Shown piece by piece: positions 14,546 to 21,799 of a stretch of 26,561 nucleotides of DNA. Under the pieces are notes generated by a model. That model ran no database searches, had not been told where the DNA came from, and saw only the letters and a list, made by a program, of their open reading frames with translations. The stretch spans positions 1 through 26,561 of the IMG/VR virus record IMGVR_UViG_3300041955_001073; one strand, given 5' to 3'. The stretch comes from a virus. Both the position numbers and the translations under genes were made by a program. The number at the start of each line of letters is the position of its first letter. Positions within the stretch are counted from its first letter, which is position 1.

Positions 14546-15973
14546 ATGTTCCTGCTCGTCCAGAATCCCGGTGTGGCTCCCGTGGAAGGGTTCACCCTGC
14601 TCGGCGTCTCGACAACCCGCGACTGCGGCGTCGAAGGTGCGATCGGCCAGTTCGGCAGCGGCAACAAGCACGCGATCAACGTGCTGCTGCGGGCTGGCCT
14701 CAAGGTGGTCGTCTACTGCGGCAAGACCCGCTTGGACTTTCAGACCCGCGACGACGAGATCGACGACGGCCTGATCCGCAAGCCGGTCAAGCGGGTGATG
14801 TGCAAGATGGGTGGCACGTCCACCCGAACGATCGACTTGGGGTGGGTGCTGGACTTCGGGGCCATCGACTGGACCGACCTGGGCATGGCGCTGCGTGAGT
14901 TCGTCAGCAACGCCATCGACCGAACGGTCCGTGAAGAGAACGGCGAGTTCGTCCCCGCGATCCTGGACGAGCGGCTGCTGGTCGGCTCTGTCGGCGACGA
15001 GAAGCTCAAGGCCAAGGACGGTTACACCCGCGTCTACGTGGAAATGAACGCCGAGGTGCAGCGCTACCTGGACCAGTTGCCCCGGCGTTTCCTTCATTTC
15101 TCGGCCGACCCGTCGCAGGTCAAGCGGTCGTTCCTGCCGAAAGACGGCCGGAACCTCCACGGCACGAAGACCGCCGTGATCTACCGGGCCGGCGTCTACG
15201 TCCGTGAAATCGAGGAGAGCGTCGATGAATCCGTCTACGATTACAACTTCAAGACCCACGAGTTGCAGATCGACGAGTGCCGCAATTCCAGCGACTACAC
15301 GATCAAGGTCGCCATCGCCAAGCTTTACCGCTCGGCATCTGTGACCGAGTTGATTTCCGTCTTTGATGCCCTGGCCAACGCGAAGCCGGTGTTCGAGGCC
15401 CGGCTGGACCCCTATTACATCTGCCCGTCGTATGATACGCCCAAGGAAGAGCACAAGAAGAACTGGCAGCAGGCGTGGCAGGCCGTGGCGGCGGACGCCG
15501 TGATGTGCGGCCCCTCGGCGACCATCGCCGAGTTCGTCGGCCGAAAGGGGCACGCTGTTAGAACTCTCCAGGCTGCCGGCTTCGTGAATGCCGCCGCCCA
15601 GTTCGGCATCACGACAGAACACAAGGTCCTGACGGGCAACGAGAAGAACGGCTTCGAGAAGATGCGTCCTACGGAGGCGGCTCAGGCCGCCCTGGACGAG
15701 GTTTGGGGTTGGCTGACGCAGTACAACTTCACGGCCAATGTCGAGAAGCCGGCGGTGGGCTGCTTTCGCAGCCTGATGGACGCCGGGAGCCGGACGCTCG
15801 GTTTCTGCGACGAGACCGCCATCTATGTCGCCGACGATCAGGCGAGTGTCCGCGGCAAGCCGTTGCTCAAGACCGTCTTGGAGGAGTGCATTCACTGGAT
15901 CACCAAGGCCGGCGACAACTCGCGGGACTTGCAGGATTGTGCCTTCCGGCTTATCGTGGAAATCCTGGCCTGA
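14546..15973 (+). CDS. GHKL-like ATPase with permuted motif order
   Basis: 475 aa. A lid-like glycine motif comes first (IGQFGSGNKHAINVLLRAG, about 33-51), followed much later by an N-box-like ALREFVSNAID (Glu118, Asn122, Asp125). In standard GHKL proteins the N-box comes first, so the ATP-binding core looks circularly permuted. A clear G1 (DxGxG) box is not evident. The C-terminus has LEECIHWITKAGDNSRDLQD (445-464), aligned in position and style with the HExxH end of the 12225 protein but with Glu in place of the first His, so the zinc site is probably altered. The ATG is 39 bases after a strong promoter; GAGAGA is a weak ribosome site. A long minus-strand frame across the same region is a shadow. 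The pairing with the 12225 gene suggests two related subunits. Confidence 0.72.
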   Translation: MFLLVQNPGVAPVEGFTLLGVSTTRDCGVEGAIGQFGSGNKHAINVLLRAGLKVVVYCGKTRLDFQTRDDEIDDGLIRKPVKRVMCKMGGTSTRTIDLGWVLDFGAIDWTDLGMALREFVSNAIDRTVREENGEFVPAILDERLLVGSVGDEKLKAKDGYTRVYVEMNAEVQRYLDQLPRRFLHFSADPSQVKRSFLPKDGRNLHGTKTAVIYRAGVYVREIEESVDESVYDYNFKTHELQIDECRNSSDYTIKVAIAKLYRSASVTELISVFDALANAKPVFEARLDPYYICPSYDTPKEEHKKNWQQAWQAVAADAVMCGPSATIAEFVGRKGHAVRTLQAAGFVNAAAQFGITTEHKVLTGNEKNGFEKMRPTEAAQAALDEVWGWLTQYNFTANVEKPAVGCFRSLMDAGSRTLGFCDETAIYVADDQASVRGKPLLKTVLEECIHWITKAGDNSRDLQDCAFRLIVEILA

Positions 15974-15975
15974 CG

Positions 15976-16004
15976 TTTACTATTCAGTCATTCTATCGTA
16001 GAAT
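15976..16004 (+). promoter_or_regulatory. promoter giving a probable leaderless mRNA
   Basis: TTTACT (15976-15981), 17-bp spacer, TAGAAT (15999-16004). The ATG of the next gene is at 16011, seven bases after the -10, so transcription should begin at or next to the A of the start codon. It carries a relaxed form (ATTC-N3-CATTCTA) of the shared spacer motif. Confidence 0.55.
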
Positions 16005-16010
16005 CAAATA

Positions 16011-16328
16011 ATGGAAACTGCTCGTGACGTGCTGGCGAGCATTCGCCGCAAGCAGAAAGAGCGCGAGTATCTGCTGGCTGTGCTCGACTTGTGGGCTCAG
16101 GTCCAAGAACAGGGTATCGCTATCGCTCAGGTGGCGTCGTTTGGCTTCGACAGCCGGGTTCTGACGCCAAGAGAGGGCCGAGATTTCCATCGGCGGTTCA
16201 GCGAGTACATTGAGCGGCTGCCGACCGGCAAGACACGACCCTGCTTTTACAACTACGTTCGGCATCACGACGGCGGTATGACCCGCCTGGAACCCATGTT
16301 GCGAGCCGTCTATGAGCATGATGACTGA
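16011..16328 (+). CDS. hypothetical protein, 105 aa
   Basis: Starts METARDVLASIRRKQ; the N-terminal half is helical and charged, the C-terminal half has LTPREGRDFHRRFSEYIERL and a His-rich YVRHHDGGMTRL. No family recognised. There is no ribosome site before the ATG, and the -10 box lies seven bases away, so leaderless translation is expected. The next gene overlaps its end by 17 bp. Confidence 0.65.
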   Translation: METARDVLASIRRKQKEREYLLAVLDLWAQVQEQGIAIAQVASFGFDSRVLTPREGRDFHRRFSEYIERLPTGKTRPCFYNYVRHHDGGMTRLEPMLRAVYEHDD

Positions 16329-16884
16329 GAATGATCTGCAAACGGGCGAGAAGCTGTACCCGATCTACTCGGTCGTCGTCCGCTGGTCCGAGGATTATCC
16401 GCCTGGTGCGGAGTGGCGTATGCACCGTGTCGGCGTGCCGCCGCTGCCCGCGGGCCGGTTCTGGAATAGCACGGGCTGGGAACGCATGGAGCAGGACGAC
16501 CGGCCGGCCGTGAACCTGGCAACAGAGATACGCGAGCAGTGGTGGCCCGGCTACTGCCAGACGAAGAAGTTGTTGAAACCTGCTGATTTGCTGGTCACGG
16601 TCAGGCTCAATCGCCGCGAGGTCTGGTGTGACGGCTGGTTCTCGCACTACTCGTTCGACGTGGGCATGTCGGATCAAGAGGTCCTGGCCAGCTTCGAGCG
16701 GTACGTGGAGCGGGTCCTGTACTCCGGGCGACCGGAGAACGAGATTGGCGGCCGGCTCATGGGTGCCGAGGATCGCTGGCGGTGGCACGGCTGCGTGTCG
16801 CCCGATCCGCAGGCCGAGAGGACCGAACCGCCCTGCCGCTGCCCCGGATGCAAGGCGGCCGGCCTTGTGAGGATTGACCACTGA
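16312..16884 (+). CDS. hypothetical protein, 190 aa
   Basis: ATG choices at 16312, 16318 and 16321 (MSMM); I use the first. Rich in Trp and aromatic residues (AGRFWNSTGWERMEQ; EVWCDGWFSHYSF) with a C-terminal cysteine knuckle PPCRCPGCKAAG just before the end. No family recognised. It overlaps both neighbours (TGATG at its end), so it is part of a translationally coupled chain from 16011 to 18828. Confidence 0.7.
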   Translation: MSMMTENDLQTGEKLYPIYSVVVRWSEDYPPGAEWRMHRVGVPPLPAGRFWNSTGWERMEQDDRPAVNLATEIREQWWPGYCQTKKLLKPADLLVTVRLNRREVWCDGWFSHYSFDVGMSDQEVLASFERYVERVLYSGRPENEIGGRLMGAEDRWRWHGCVSPDPQAERTEPPCRCPGCKAAGLVRIDH

Positions 16885-17399
16885 TGGGAAAGCGAGCCAA
16901 GGTTGTCGCCGAGATCGAACGCGGACTCGCCCGGTTGGCCGATCAGCCAGGTCTCTGTCTCTTTTACGCCCACCAGGCGGCGTCCGTCCTCTGGAAGCAC
17001 CGCTACCGGGTCGTGATCCAGGCGGGTTCCCTACAATGGCCGCGAGTCCGCCGGGAGGAAGACGACGGCCAGATGAATACGCACTTTGCCTATATGTGGA
17101 CGCCGGGGGCGTATGATAGCGCCCTGTCCGTGGCGATGGGCAACCTGCCGGAAATGCACGTTTGGGTCGGCATCCTGGACAGCCAGGAGATTGTGGACTT
17201 CACTACCCGGCACCTGCGGGCGGCGGCCGAGGCCCGGGGCATGGCCTGGAGCGCGGCAGACCCGCCGCCGTATCTTTGGTCCTCGGCAGCCGGGTTGCCC
17301 GATTGGGTGGTCTATCAGCCTGATCGTGACGCCTCGATTTACGCCTGCACGCTGCTGAAACGGCTGTTCGACCCAATCTATTTGCGAGGGCGGCGGTGA
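16884..17399 (+). CDS. hypothetical protein with possible papain/transglutaminase-like C-H-D layout, 171 aa
   Basis: Start ATG 16884 in a TGATG junction. Residues 25 (LCLFYAHQAASVL), 92 (EMHVWVGIL) and 105 (EIVDFTTRHL) place Cys, His and Asp in the order and rough spacing of papain/transglutaminase-like enzymes, with the HVWVG and VDFTT strands typical of that fold. The match is by eye and the family is not named. No signal peptide, so it would act in the cytoplasm. It could equally be a non-enzymatic relative. Confidence 0.65.
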   Translation: MGKRAKVVAEIERGLARLADQPGLCLFYAHQAASVLWKHRYRVVIQAGSLQWPRVRREEDDGQMNTHFAYMWTPGAYDSALSVAMGNLPEMHVWVGILDSQEIVDFTTRHLRAAAEARGMAWSAADPPPYLWSSAAGLPDWVVYQPDRDASIYACTLLKRLFDPIYLRGRR

Positions 17400-17908
17400 A
17401 TATCCCCTACTATCGCTACGTTCGTGACGCTGACGACGGCTGCGGGATCGACCAATGCCTGAATTGTGGTGCCACCTGGGAGTGGCGCGGCGGTTCGGGT
17501 AAGGTAAAGTATTGCATGTATTGCGGGGTGAAGTTCCGCAACGAGTTGCATTGTCGGGACCGTGAGACGCCGCGCTGGATGTACGAGTACCGGCAGCGGC
17601 ACGGGGACGAGGCGCTTCATAAATTGGAACGACGGTGGTGGGATCACCAGTGTTCTCGGCCTGGCCCGAGCTGGGTGTTGGAGGAACAGACGATCCTGCT
17701 CAAGAGTGACGGCCGCGACGATCATATACTGGCGGACTGGCACAAGAAGCGGTGCTTGACGCAAGACGTGTCAGCCCACGATGCCTACAAGAGTTTGCTG
17801 GCCGCACGCCGCGAGGATTCTGGCGACGATAGCAGCGATGATCCCTATGACTTTTCCGTGCGGCAGTTTGCCAGGTACGAGTACCGGGTGAGACGCTATG
17901 TGGTTTGA
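17396..17908 (+). CDS. zinc-ribbon protein, 170 aa
   Basis: GTG 17396 overlaps the preceding stop (GTGA) and has GAGGG upstream. A zinc ribbon is formed by CLNCGATW (21-24) and YCMYCGVKF (40-43). The rest is charged, with a Trp-rich helix (LHKLERRWWDHQC) and an acidic Ser/Asp patch (EDSGDDSSDDPYD). Family not recognised; the ribbon suggests nucleic-acid or protein binding. Overlaps the next gene by 11 bp. Confidence 0.7.
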   Translation: MNIPYYRYVRDADDGCGIDQCLNCGATWEWRGGSGKVKYCMYCGVKFRNELHCRDRETPRWMYEYRQRHGDEALHKLERRWWDHQCSRPGPSWVLEEQTILLKSDGRDDHILADWHKKRCLTQDVSAHDAYKSLLAARREDSGDDSSDDPYDFSVRQFARYEYRVRRYVV

Positions 17909-18260
17909 TTTCCGTAGCTGGCGGGCGATCGCGGCCTACCGTGGGTTGCCCTACTTGCGCAATCCGCGGGAGTTGCGGCAAGCCTTGCTGTTGCAGATGA
18001 CGCCGATCGAGGTGCGGCGGTATCGGCGCTGTCATTGCAGGCTGATTGTCTATATGCTGGCGCTGGCGGCTTTAGCGTGGCTCGTGCCGTTTCCGCAATG
18101 CTGGTTGGTCTGGTATCTGATCTACGTGCTCTACCGGCTGCGGTATCAGCATCTTGATCCAATCATCGTGGCCATGCGTGAGTACAACCGCGACTTAGAG
18201 TCGGTTGTGAAAGAGGACTGCGCGACTGTCCGACAGCAGAGAATTGGTGCAGGACTTTGA
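17898..18260 (+). CDS. two-pass membrane protein, 120 aa
   Basis: Two closely spaced hydrophobic segments at about 49-64 (LIVYMLALAALAWLVP) and 67-82 (QCWLVWYLIYVLYRL) are flanked by basic residues, giving a hairpin in the inner membrane with both ends inside. Size and topology would allow a class II holin, but nothing else supports that and the lysis-type genes are several kb away. The long charged N-terminal domain (about 48 residues, many Arg) is unusual for a holin. Confidence 0.7.
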   Translation: MWFDFRSWRAIAAYRGLPYLRNPRELRQALLLQMTPIEVRRYRRCHCRLIVYMLALAALAWLVPFPQCWLVWYLIYVLYRLRYQHLDPIIVAMREYNRDLESVVKEDCATVRQQRIGAGL

Positions 18261-18263
18261 TCT

Positions 18264-18563
18264 ATGAGCGATCGACCGTTGTTTGCAGCGGGCCGACTGA
18301 TGCTGACGCCTGGGGCCATCAACAAGCTCCGCGAGGCTAATGAGCGTGCCCAGGAATTCTTCGCCCGTCACCTGGCCGGTGACTGGGGAGAGGTCAGTGC
18401 AGACGTTTGCCGGGGCAACGACGAGGCGATCGCCACGGGCGAGTTGTTGTTTAGTTCGTACCGACTTTGCACGGGTGAGTGCATCTACATCACCACGGAG
18501 GCAGATCGGTCTTCTACCACTATGCTTTTGTCAAAGGAGTATCACGATGGCAATCGAGCGTGA
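18264..18563 (+). CDS. conserved plasmid/phage-type hypothetical protein, 99 aa
   Basis: Matches by eye a widespread small family carried on plasmids and prophages: LMLTPGAINKL at the N-terminus, then ARHLAGDWGEV, a GNDEAIATGELLFSSY segment and a C-terminal ITTEADRSSTTMLLSKEY. Molecular role unknown. AGGA nine bases before ATG 18264; four bases after the preceding stop. It overlaps the next gene by 17 bp. Its presence supports a mobile-element origin for this run. Confidence 0.8.
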   Translation: MSDRPLFAAGRLMLTPGAINKLREANERAQEFFARHLAGDWGEVSADVCRGNDEAIATGELLFSSYRLCTGECIYITTEADRSSTTMLLSKEYHDGNRA

Positions 18564-18828
18564 AGAGTCCGATTGGGGCGTGCGGTTGACGGCACGGCCT
18601 CTGGCGGGCCCAAATGCGGCCTTGACGATCAAGGCCGAGATTGCTTCTTGGAAGCAAGGGAAGGGCTCCGAGGTCCGCATCACCTTTACGGGCACGTCGA
18701 TGGCGGCCCCGTTGCGGCTGCTGGATGCCCAGGCGTGGAATGAGGGCATGTCGGCGATCCTCGCCGAGACGCGGACTGTACTCGCCAGTATGAAGGAGGG
18801 GGCGAAGACGGGGAAGAAGAAACGTTGA
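18547..18828 (+). CDS. hypothetical protein, 93 aa
   Basis: ATG 18547 has a strong AAGGAG eight bases upstream. Begins MAIEREESDWGVRLTARPL; beta-rich, then a helix (AWNEGMSAILAETRTVLASM) and a Lys-rich tail. No family recognised. It is the last gene of the plus-strand run; the minus-strand cluster begins three bases after its stop. Confidence 0.65.
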   Translation: MAIEREESDWGVRLTARPLAGPNAALTIKAEIASWKQGKGSEVRITFTGTSMAAPLRLLDAQAWNEGMSAILAETRTVLASMKEGAKTGKKKR

Positions 18829-18831
18829 AGC

Positions 18832-18960
18832 TCACCAGCCGGCCGGTGCGTCGTCAGGTGGCTTGGGAACCCGGCCGAGTTGGTATTGTTGATTTTGGTT
18901 GGCCCAGACGAGTTGCTGGATGGCCTCCATCAGGGCCTCCTCGAAAGTGCGGTCAGCCAT
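18832..18960 (-). CDS. possible small acidic protein, 42 aa
   Basis: Minus-strand ORF starting MADRTFEEALMEAIQQLVWA, then Gln-rich and ending Pro/Asp-rich (VPKPPDDAPAGW). It has protein-like sequence and follows the 26-residue ORF by four bases, but lacks a clear ribosome site. Low certainty. Confidence 0.4.
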   Translation of the reverse strand: MADRTFEEALMEAIQQLVWANQNQQYQLGRVPKPPDDAPAGW

Positions 18961-18964
18961 CGCG

Positions 18965-19045
18965 CTAACGCTTGACGGCAGTGCTGGCTTTGGGGCAGTT
19001 TTCAATCATTCGGAGGATGACGCTACGGGTCAGCGCGTGACTCAT
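18965..19045 (-). CDS. possible 26-aa microprotein
   Basis: Begins MSHALTRSVILRMIENCPKA. The ATG at 19045 overlaps the stop of the upstream minus-strand gene (ATGA) and has GGGAG five bases before it. The coupling is the main support; it could also serve only as a spacer or terminating ORF. Confidence 0.35.
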   Translation of the reverse strand: MSHALTRSVILRMIENCPKASTAVKR

Positions 19046-19554
19046 GGCGTCTCCCTTCGTTCTTGGACCGTTCTGTCCATCTGCCCCGCGAGTTGTGTAA
19101 ACGCGCGGTTCTTTCGGTGGTCCCTGCGAAATGCTACACACTCGGGGTGGCCCGGATCACCCGTTTTTGCAAGAAGCGACCTATAGACCTGGGCTGGCGG
19201 CGGCTCGGGGTGGGTGTCGATGATGTACCGCCCGACCGGGATGTAGCCGTCCATGCAAAGGACGTGCAGGATCAGGGCGATGTTGCCGCTCTTACGCCCC
19301 CGTCGTAGGCGGTCGGCCTCCTGTTGGGCGTGGTAGGCCAGGGGCGTCGTGGGGCTGACGACGTACTCCGGGCACATGCCCGGCGTGATGCCGGTGGCCT
19401 CGTGGAAGTCGAAGTGCTCCAGGCGGTAGACTCGGCCCAGGTAGGCTTCCAGGTCGCGCTGCCTCACGCGGTAGATCGGAAGTTGGATCATTGGCAATGT
19501 GGGCTTCAACCCATCTTGACGCGGCAACGTGACAGATTGGTGGTGTCGGTGCAT
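19042..19554 (-). CDS. hypothetical protein, 170 aa
   Basis: The frame is open to 19878, but I choose ATG 19554 (MHRHHQSVTLPRQ) because GGAGGAA lies about seven bases upstream; ATGs at 19578 and 19569 lack a site, and the further extension crosses the divergent gene at 19701. Contains LGRVYRLEHFDFHEATG, a segment with AYHAQQEADRLRRGRKSGNI and a hydrophobic strand (ALILHVLCMDGYIPVGRYII). No family recognised. Only substantial gene on the minus strand in the right half; divergent from the terminase block, so it may be a regulator, though no HTH is seen. Confidence 0.65.
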   Translation of the reverse strand: MHRHHQSVTLPRQDGLKPTLPMIQLPIYRVRQRDLEAYLGRVYRLEHFDFHEATGITPGMCPEYVVSPTTPLAYHAQQEADRLRRGRKSGNIALILHVLCMDGYIPVGRYIIDTHPEPPPAQVYRSLLAKTGDPGHPECVAFRRDHRKNRAFTQLAGQMDRTVQERRETP

Positions 19555-19700
19555 GTAGTGTTCCTCCATCTGACACATCAACAATGCCGGAAAAACTTGG
19601 AGGAAATCGGAAAGATTTCCCGGATAAATGGAAAAAAAACCTGTTTTTGCCATCTGGTTATGCTGTGGAGATACTGTGTCAGTCTGATTGAGGCTGGACA

Positions 19701-20273
19701 ATGGATCGCGTGACGGACCCCGCTGACCCTCGGCGATGCCAGGCACCTGACACCAATGGTCAGTGCTGGGGCGTGAAGATTGAGGGCTCCGATTACTGTC
19801 CGGTCCACTCTGGCCTGCACCAGCCCCCCGAACCGGGGAAGCGGCAGTATTTCTTGGCGAAGGCTCAAGACCGCACACGGCTGGCGACCCTCGCCGAGCA
19901 CAACGACATCAAGTCTCTGCGGGACGAGATCAGCTTGACCCGCATGATGATCGAGGAGCTTTGGAACTCCGCGCAGACGGCCGCCGAACGGTTGAATGTC
20001 TTCGGCAGAGTGCGTTTACACATCGCTGATCTTGAAAAGCTGGTCAAGACCTGCAACCAGCTTGAAGAGCGGCTCGGCAGCTTGTTGGCGAAGCCGGCTT
20101 TGCAGCGTGTTGGTCAGCGAATCTGTGTGGTGCTGATCGAGCGGCTCTCCGGCTTGCCCAATTACGAGCAACTGGTGGACGTTCTGGAGGCGGATGTCAT
20201 TAACATCATTCGGGACGCCCGCAACGACGTTGAGCCCGTTCTTACGCTTCAGGCTCCCAGCGAGCCGGGTTGA
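19701..20273 (+). CDS. zinc-finger-bearing helical protein, 190 aa (terminase-neighbour type)
   Basis: The N-terminus has C13, C22, C33 and H36 in RRCQAPDTNGQCWG and SDYCPVH, the pattern of small C-x8-C-x10-C-x2-H modules often found in proteins encoded near phage terminases. A long helical, probably coiled-coil body follows (KSLRDEISLTRMMIEELW; LHIADLEKLVKTCNQLEERL). It could be a small-terminase-like DNA-binding subunit, but the true family is not certain. GAGG seven bases before ATG 19701. It opens the late-type block. Confidence 0.65.
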   Translation: MDRVTDPADPRRCQAPDTNGQCWGVKIEGSDYCPVHSGLHQPPEPGKRQYFLAKAQDRTRLATLAEHNDIKSLRDEISLTRMMIEELWNSAQTAAERLNVFGRVRLHIADLEKLVKTCNQLEERLGSLLAKPALQRVGQRICVVLIERLSGLPNYEQLVDVLEADVINIIRDARNDVEPVLTLQAPSEPG

Positions 20274-20313
20274 GTGCGGTTGCTTTCAAAGTCCGATGGC
20301 GTCGAGCACCTGA

Positions 20314-20577
20314 ATGACAATTCATGCACTTCCCGTTTGGTGCGCTTGCGGTCGCATTGTCACCTTTTCGGGTGAGACTCGCTGCGAAGACTGCTTCGCC
20401 AACGACCAGCAACGACTTCACCTCCGCCGTAACGGATCGTCAGGGGTGGTTCACAATATCCGCACGGCGCGCTTACACGATCCCGAGGTAGAAGATGATC
20501 CTTACCCGGCTCAATCAAGCAATCAACGAGTTCAAGGCGCTGGCCGCTGTGCCGGCCACAACGCTGCGCCGCCATGA
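20314..20577 (+). CDS. possible zinc-binding protein, 87 aa
   Basis: C10, C12, C24 and C27 (WCACGRIVTFSGETRCEDC) form a credible zinc site in the first 30 residues. The last 28 residues overlap the next gene and look like a shadow, so the functional part may be only the N-terminus, or the frame may be spurious. No strong ribosome site. Confidence 0.45.
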   Translation: MTIHALPVWCACGRIVTFSGETRCEDCFANDQQRLHLRRNGSSGVVHNIRTARLHDPEVEDDPYPAQSSNQRVQGAGRCAGHNAAPP

Positions 20578-21169
20578 ACCAGCCGAGGTAATTTGCCCGG
20601 AGGATATTAAGGCCGGCGACGTGATCGGCTTCTCGGGCAACACTTGGATCAGCGCTCTAATCAACCTTGGCACCTACGGCGTTCCCTTTTGGGACCTCAG
20701 CCATGTCGGCGTCATGGCCCATGCCGCGGACGGCCGGCTGTTGTTGTTCGAGTCCACGACGTTGGAGAACATGCCCTGCGAGATTTCCGGGGCGTGCTTC
20801 AATGGCACCCAGGCGCACTCGCTGGAGAAGATTCTCAAGGCATACGAGGGCAAGGTTTGGCATTATCCGGTTTACCGGAAGCTGTACGACCATGAAGAGA
20901 AGCGGCTGACTGACTTCCTCATGGCGACGATCCACACGCCTTATGACGCAATGGGGGCGTTCCGCGCCGCCGGCATTGGGTTGTCTTGGGTGGAGTCCTG
21001 TTTCCGCAAGCAAGACTTGCACACGATCTTCTGTTCGGAGTGGGTGGCGTCCGCCTACGCGGACATCGGCATCATGCCTACCGCCTATGCCGGCCGCTGG
21101 AGTCCGAACCACTTGTGCCGGGCGTTGCGAGAGAAGGAACTGGTCTTTCGACCGCGGAGGTTGCGATGA
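20495..21169 (+). CDS. permuted papain-like amidase/peptidase (YiiX/YaeF-like)
   Basis: 224 aa. The family layout is visible: GDVIGFSGNTWISALI (41-56), then SHVGVM with His70, an acidic strand (LLLFESTT), and late in the chain FCSEWVASAYADIGI with Cys180. In permuted papain-fold (NlpC/P60-related, YiiX/YaeF) enzymes the His precedes the Cys, as here. Such proteins cleave amide bonds in peptides, lipoproteins or cell wall, but the substrate here is not known. No signal peptide is apparent (the N-terminus is MILTRLNQAINEF). GAGG lies a few bases before ATG 20495. The next gene overlaps by ATGA and is also a papain-like cysteine peptidase, suggesting a functional pair. Confidence 0.78.
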   Translation: MILTRLNQAINEFKALAAVPATTLRRHEPAEVICPEDIKAGDVIGFSGNTWISALINLGTYGVPFWDLSHVGVMAHAADGRLLLFESTTLENMPCEISGACFNGTQAHSLEKILKAYEGKVWHYPVYRKLYDHEEKRLTDFLMATIHTPYDAMGAFRAAGIGLSWVESCFRKQDLHTIFCSEWVASAYADIGIMPTAYAGRWSPNHLCRALREKELVFRPRRLR

Positions 21170-21753
21170 AACGGATTGCCTCGCTGGTGCTCCTGCTGGT
21201 GACGATCGCCGGCTGCAAGACGCCCGACGTTGCGGCACCCCTGCCGCCACGGCTGTCAAGGGAGCGTCCCATCGTTAACGTACCGCTGGCCCTGCGACAG
21301 GTTAACTGGATGGTGGCCGTGCAGGTGAGCCGGAGGGAGCAGCAGGCTTTCGGCTCTTGTACCTGGGCCGCCACGATTTCTTTGCTGCGGTGGCAAGGCC
21401 GCTATGAGACGGCCGACTGGCTGCGGCAGCACGCGGGCGGCGGTGAGAATGCTGAGAAGATGGCTCACGAGTTGGACCAGGCCGGCATCCGCTACGCCTA
21501 CGTGACCAACGGCGACGTGAAGTTTCTGGAGTGGGCGTGCCGCACGCGACGAGGCTGCGGTATCGCCATCGAAGGCGGTGAGCACATGGTCGCCCTGGTT
21601 CATCTGGACGACAAGTGGGCCGCGCTCTTGGACAGCAACGCTGTCGAGAGCTTCATCTGGGTCCCCCGCGCGAGGTTGATTGCCGAGTGGCAGGCGAGCG
21701 GCGGTTGGGCGGTGACGCCGATTTACAGTCCGGCGGCTCCGTTGCCCCAGTAG
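21166..21753 (+). CDS. lipoprotein with papain-like cysteine peptidase domain
   Basis: 195 aa. A lipoprotein signal (MKRIASLVLLLVTIAGC) has its acceptor Cys17 in TIAGC. The mature part has Cys65 in FGSCTWAA, His140 in GGEHMVALVHLDD and LLDSN (Asp156/Asn158) in the order Cys-His-Asn/Asp, as in C39/papain-type peptidases. The Cys-W-A-A helix followed by a RYxTADWLRQHAGGG segment is also typical. It is predicted to be anchored outside the inner membrane and may trim peptides or cell-wall material. ATG overlaps the preceding stop (ATGA). Confidence 0.78.
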   Translation: MKRIASLVLLLVTIAGCKTPDVAAPLPPRLSRERPIVNVPLALRQVNWMVAVQVSRREQQAFGSCTWAATISLLRWQGRYETADWLRQHAGGGENAEKMAHELDQAGIRYAYVTNGDVKFLEWACRTRRGCGIAIEGGEHMVALVHLDDKWAALLDSNAVESFIWVPRARLIAEWQASGGWAVTPIYSPAAPLPQ

Positions 21754-21799
21754 GGTTTGTGTTGCGTTCAACGAGAAACAATCTACCAGAGAGAAAGCC

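Noticed and set aside
14525-15895. 456-aa minus-strand frame
   Set aside because: It lies opposite the 475-aa plus-strand gene, which has a promoter, ATP-type motifs and operon-direction neighbours; the minus frame is Arg/Val/Asp-rich as expected of a shadow.
17898-18260. Confident holin call
   Set aside because: Two transmembrane segments alone are not enough; the long basic N-terminus and distance from lysis-type genes argue for leaving it as a membrane protein.
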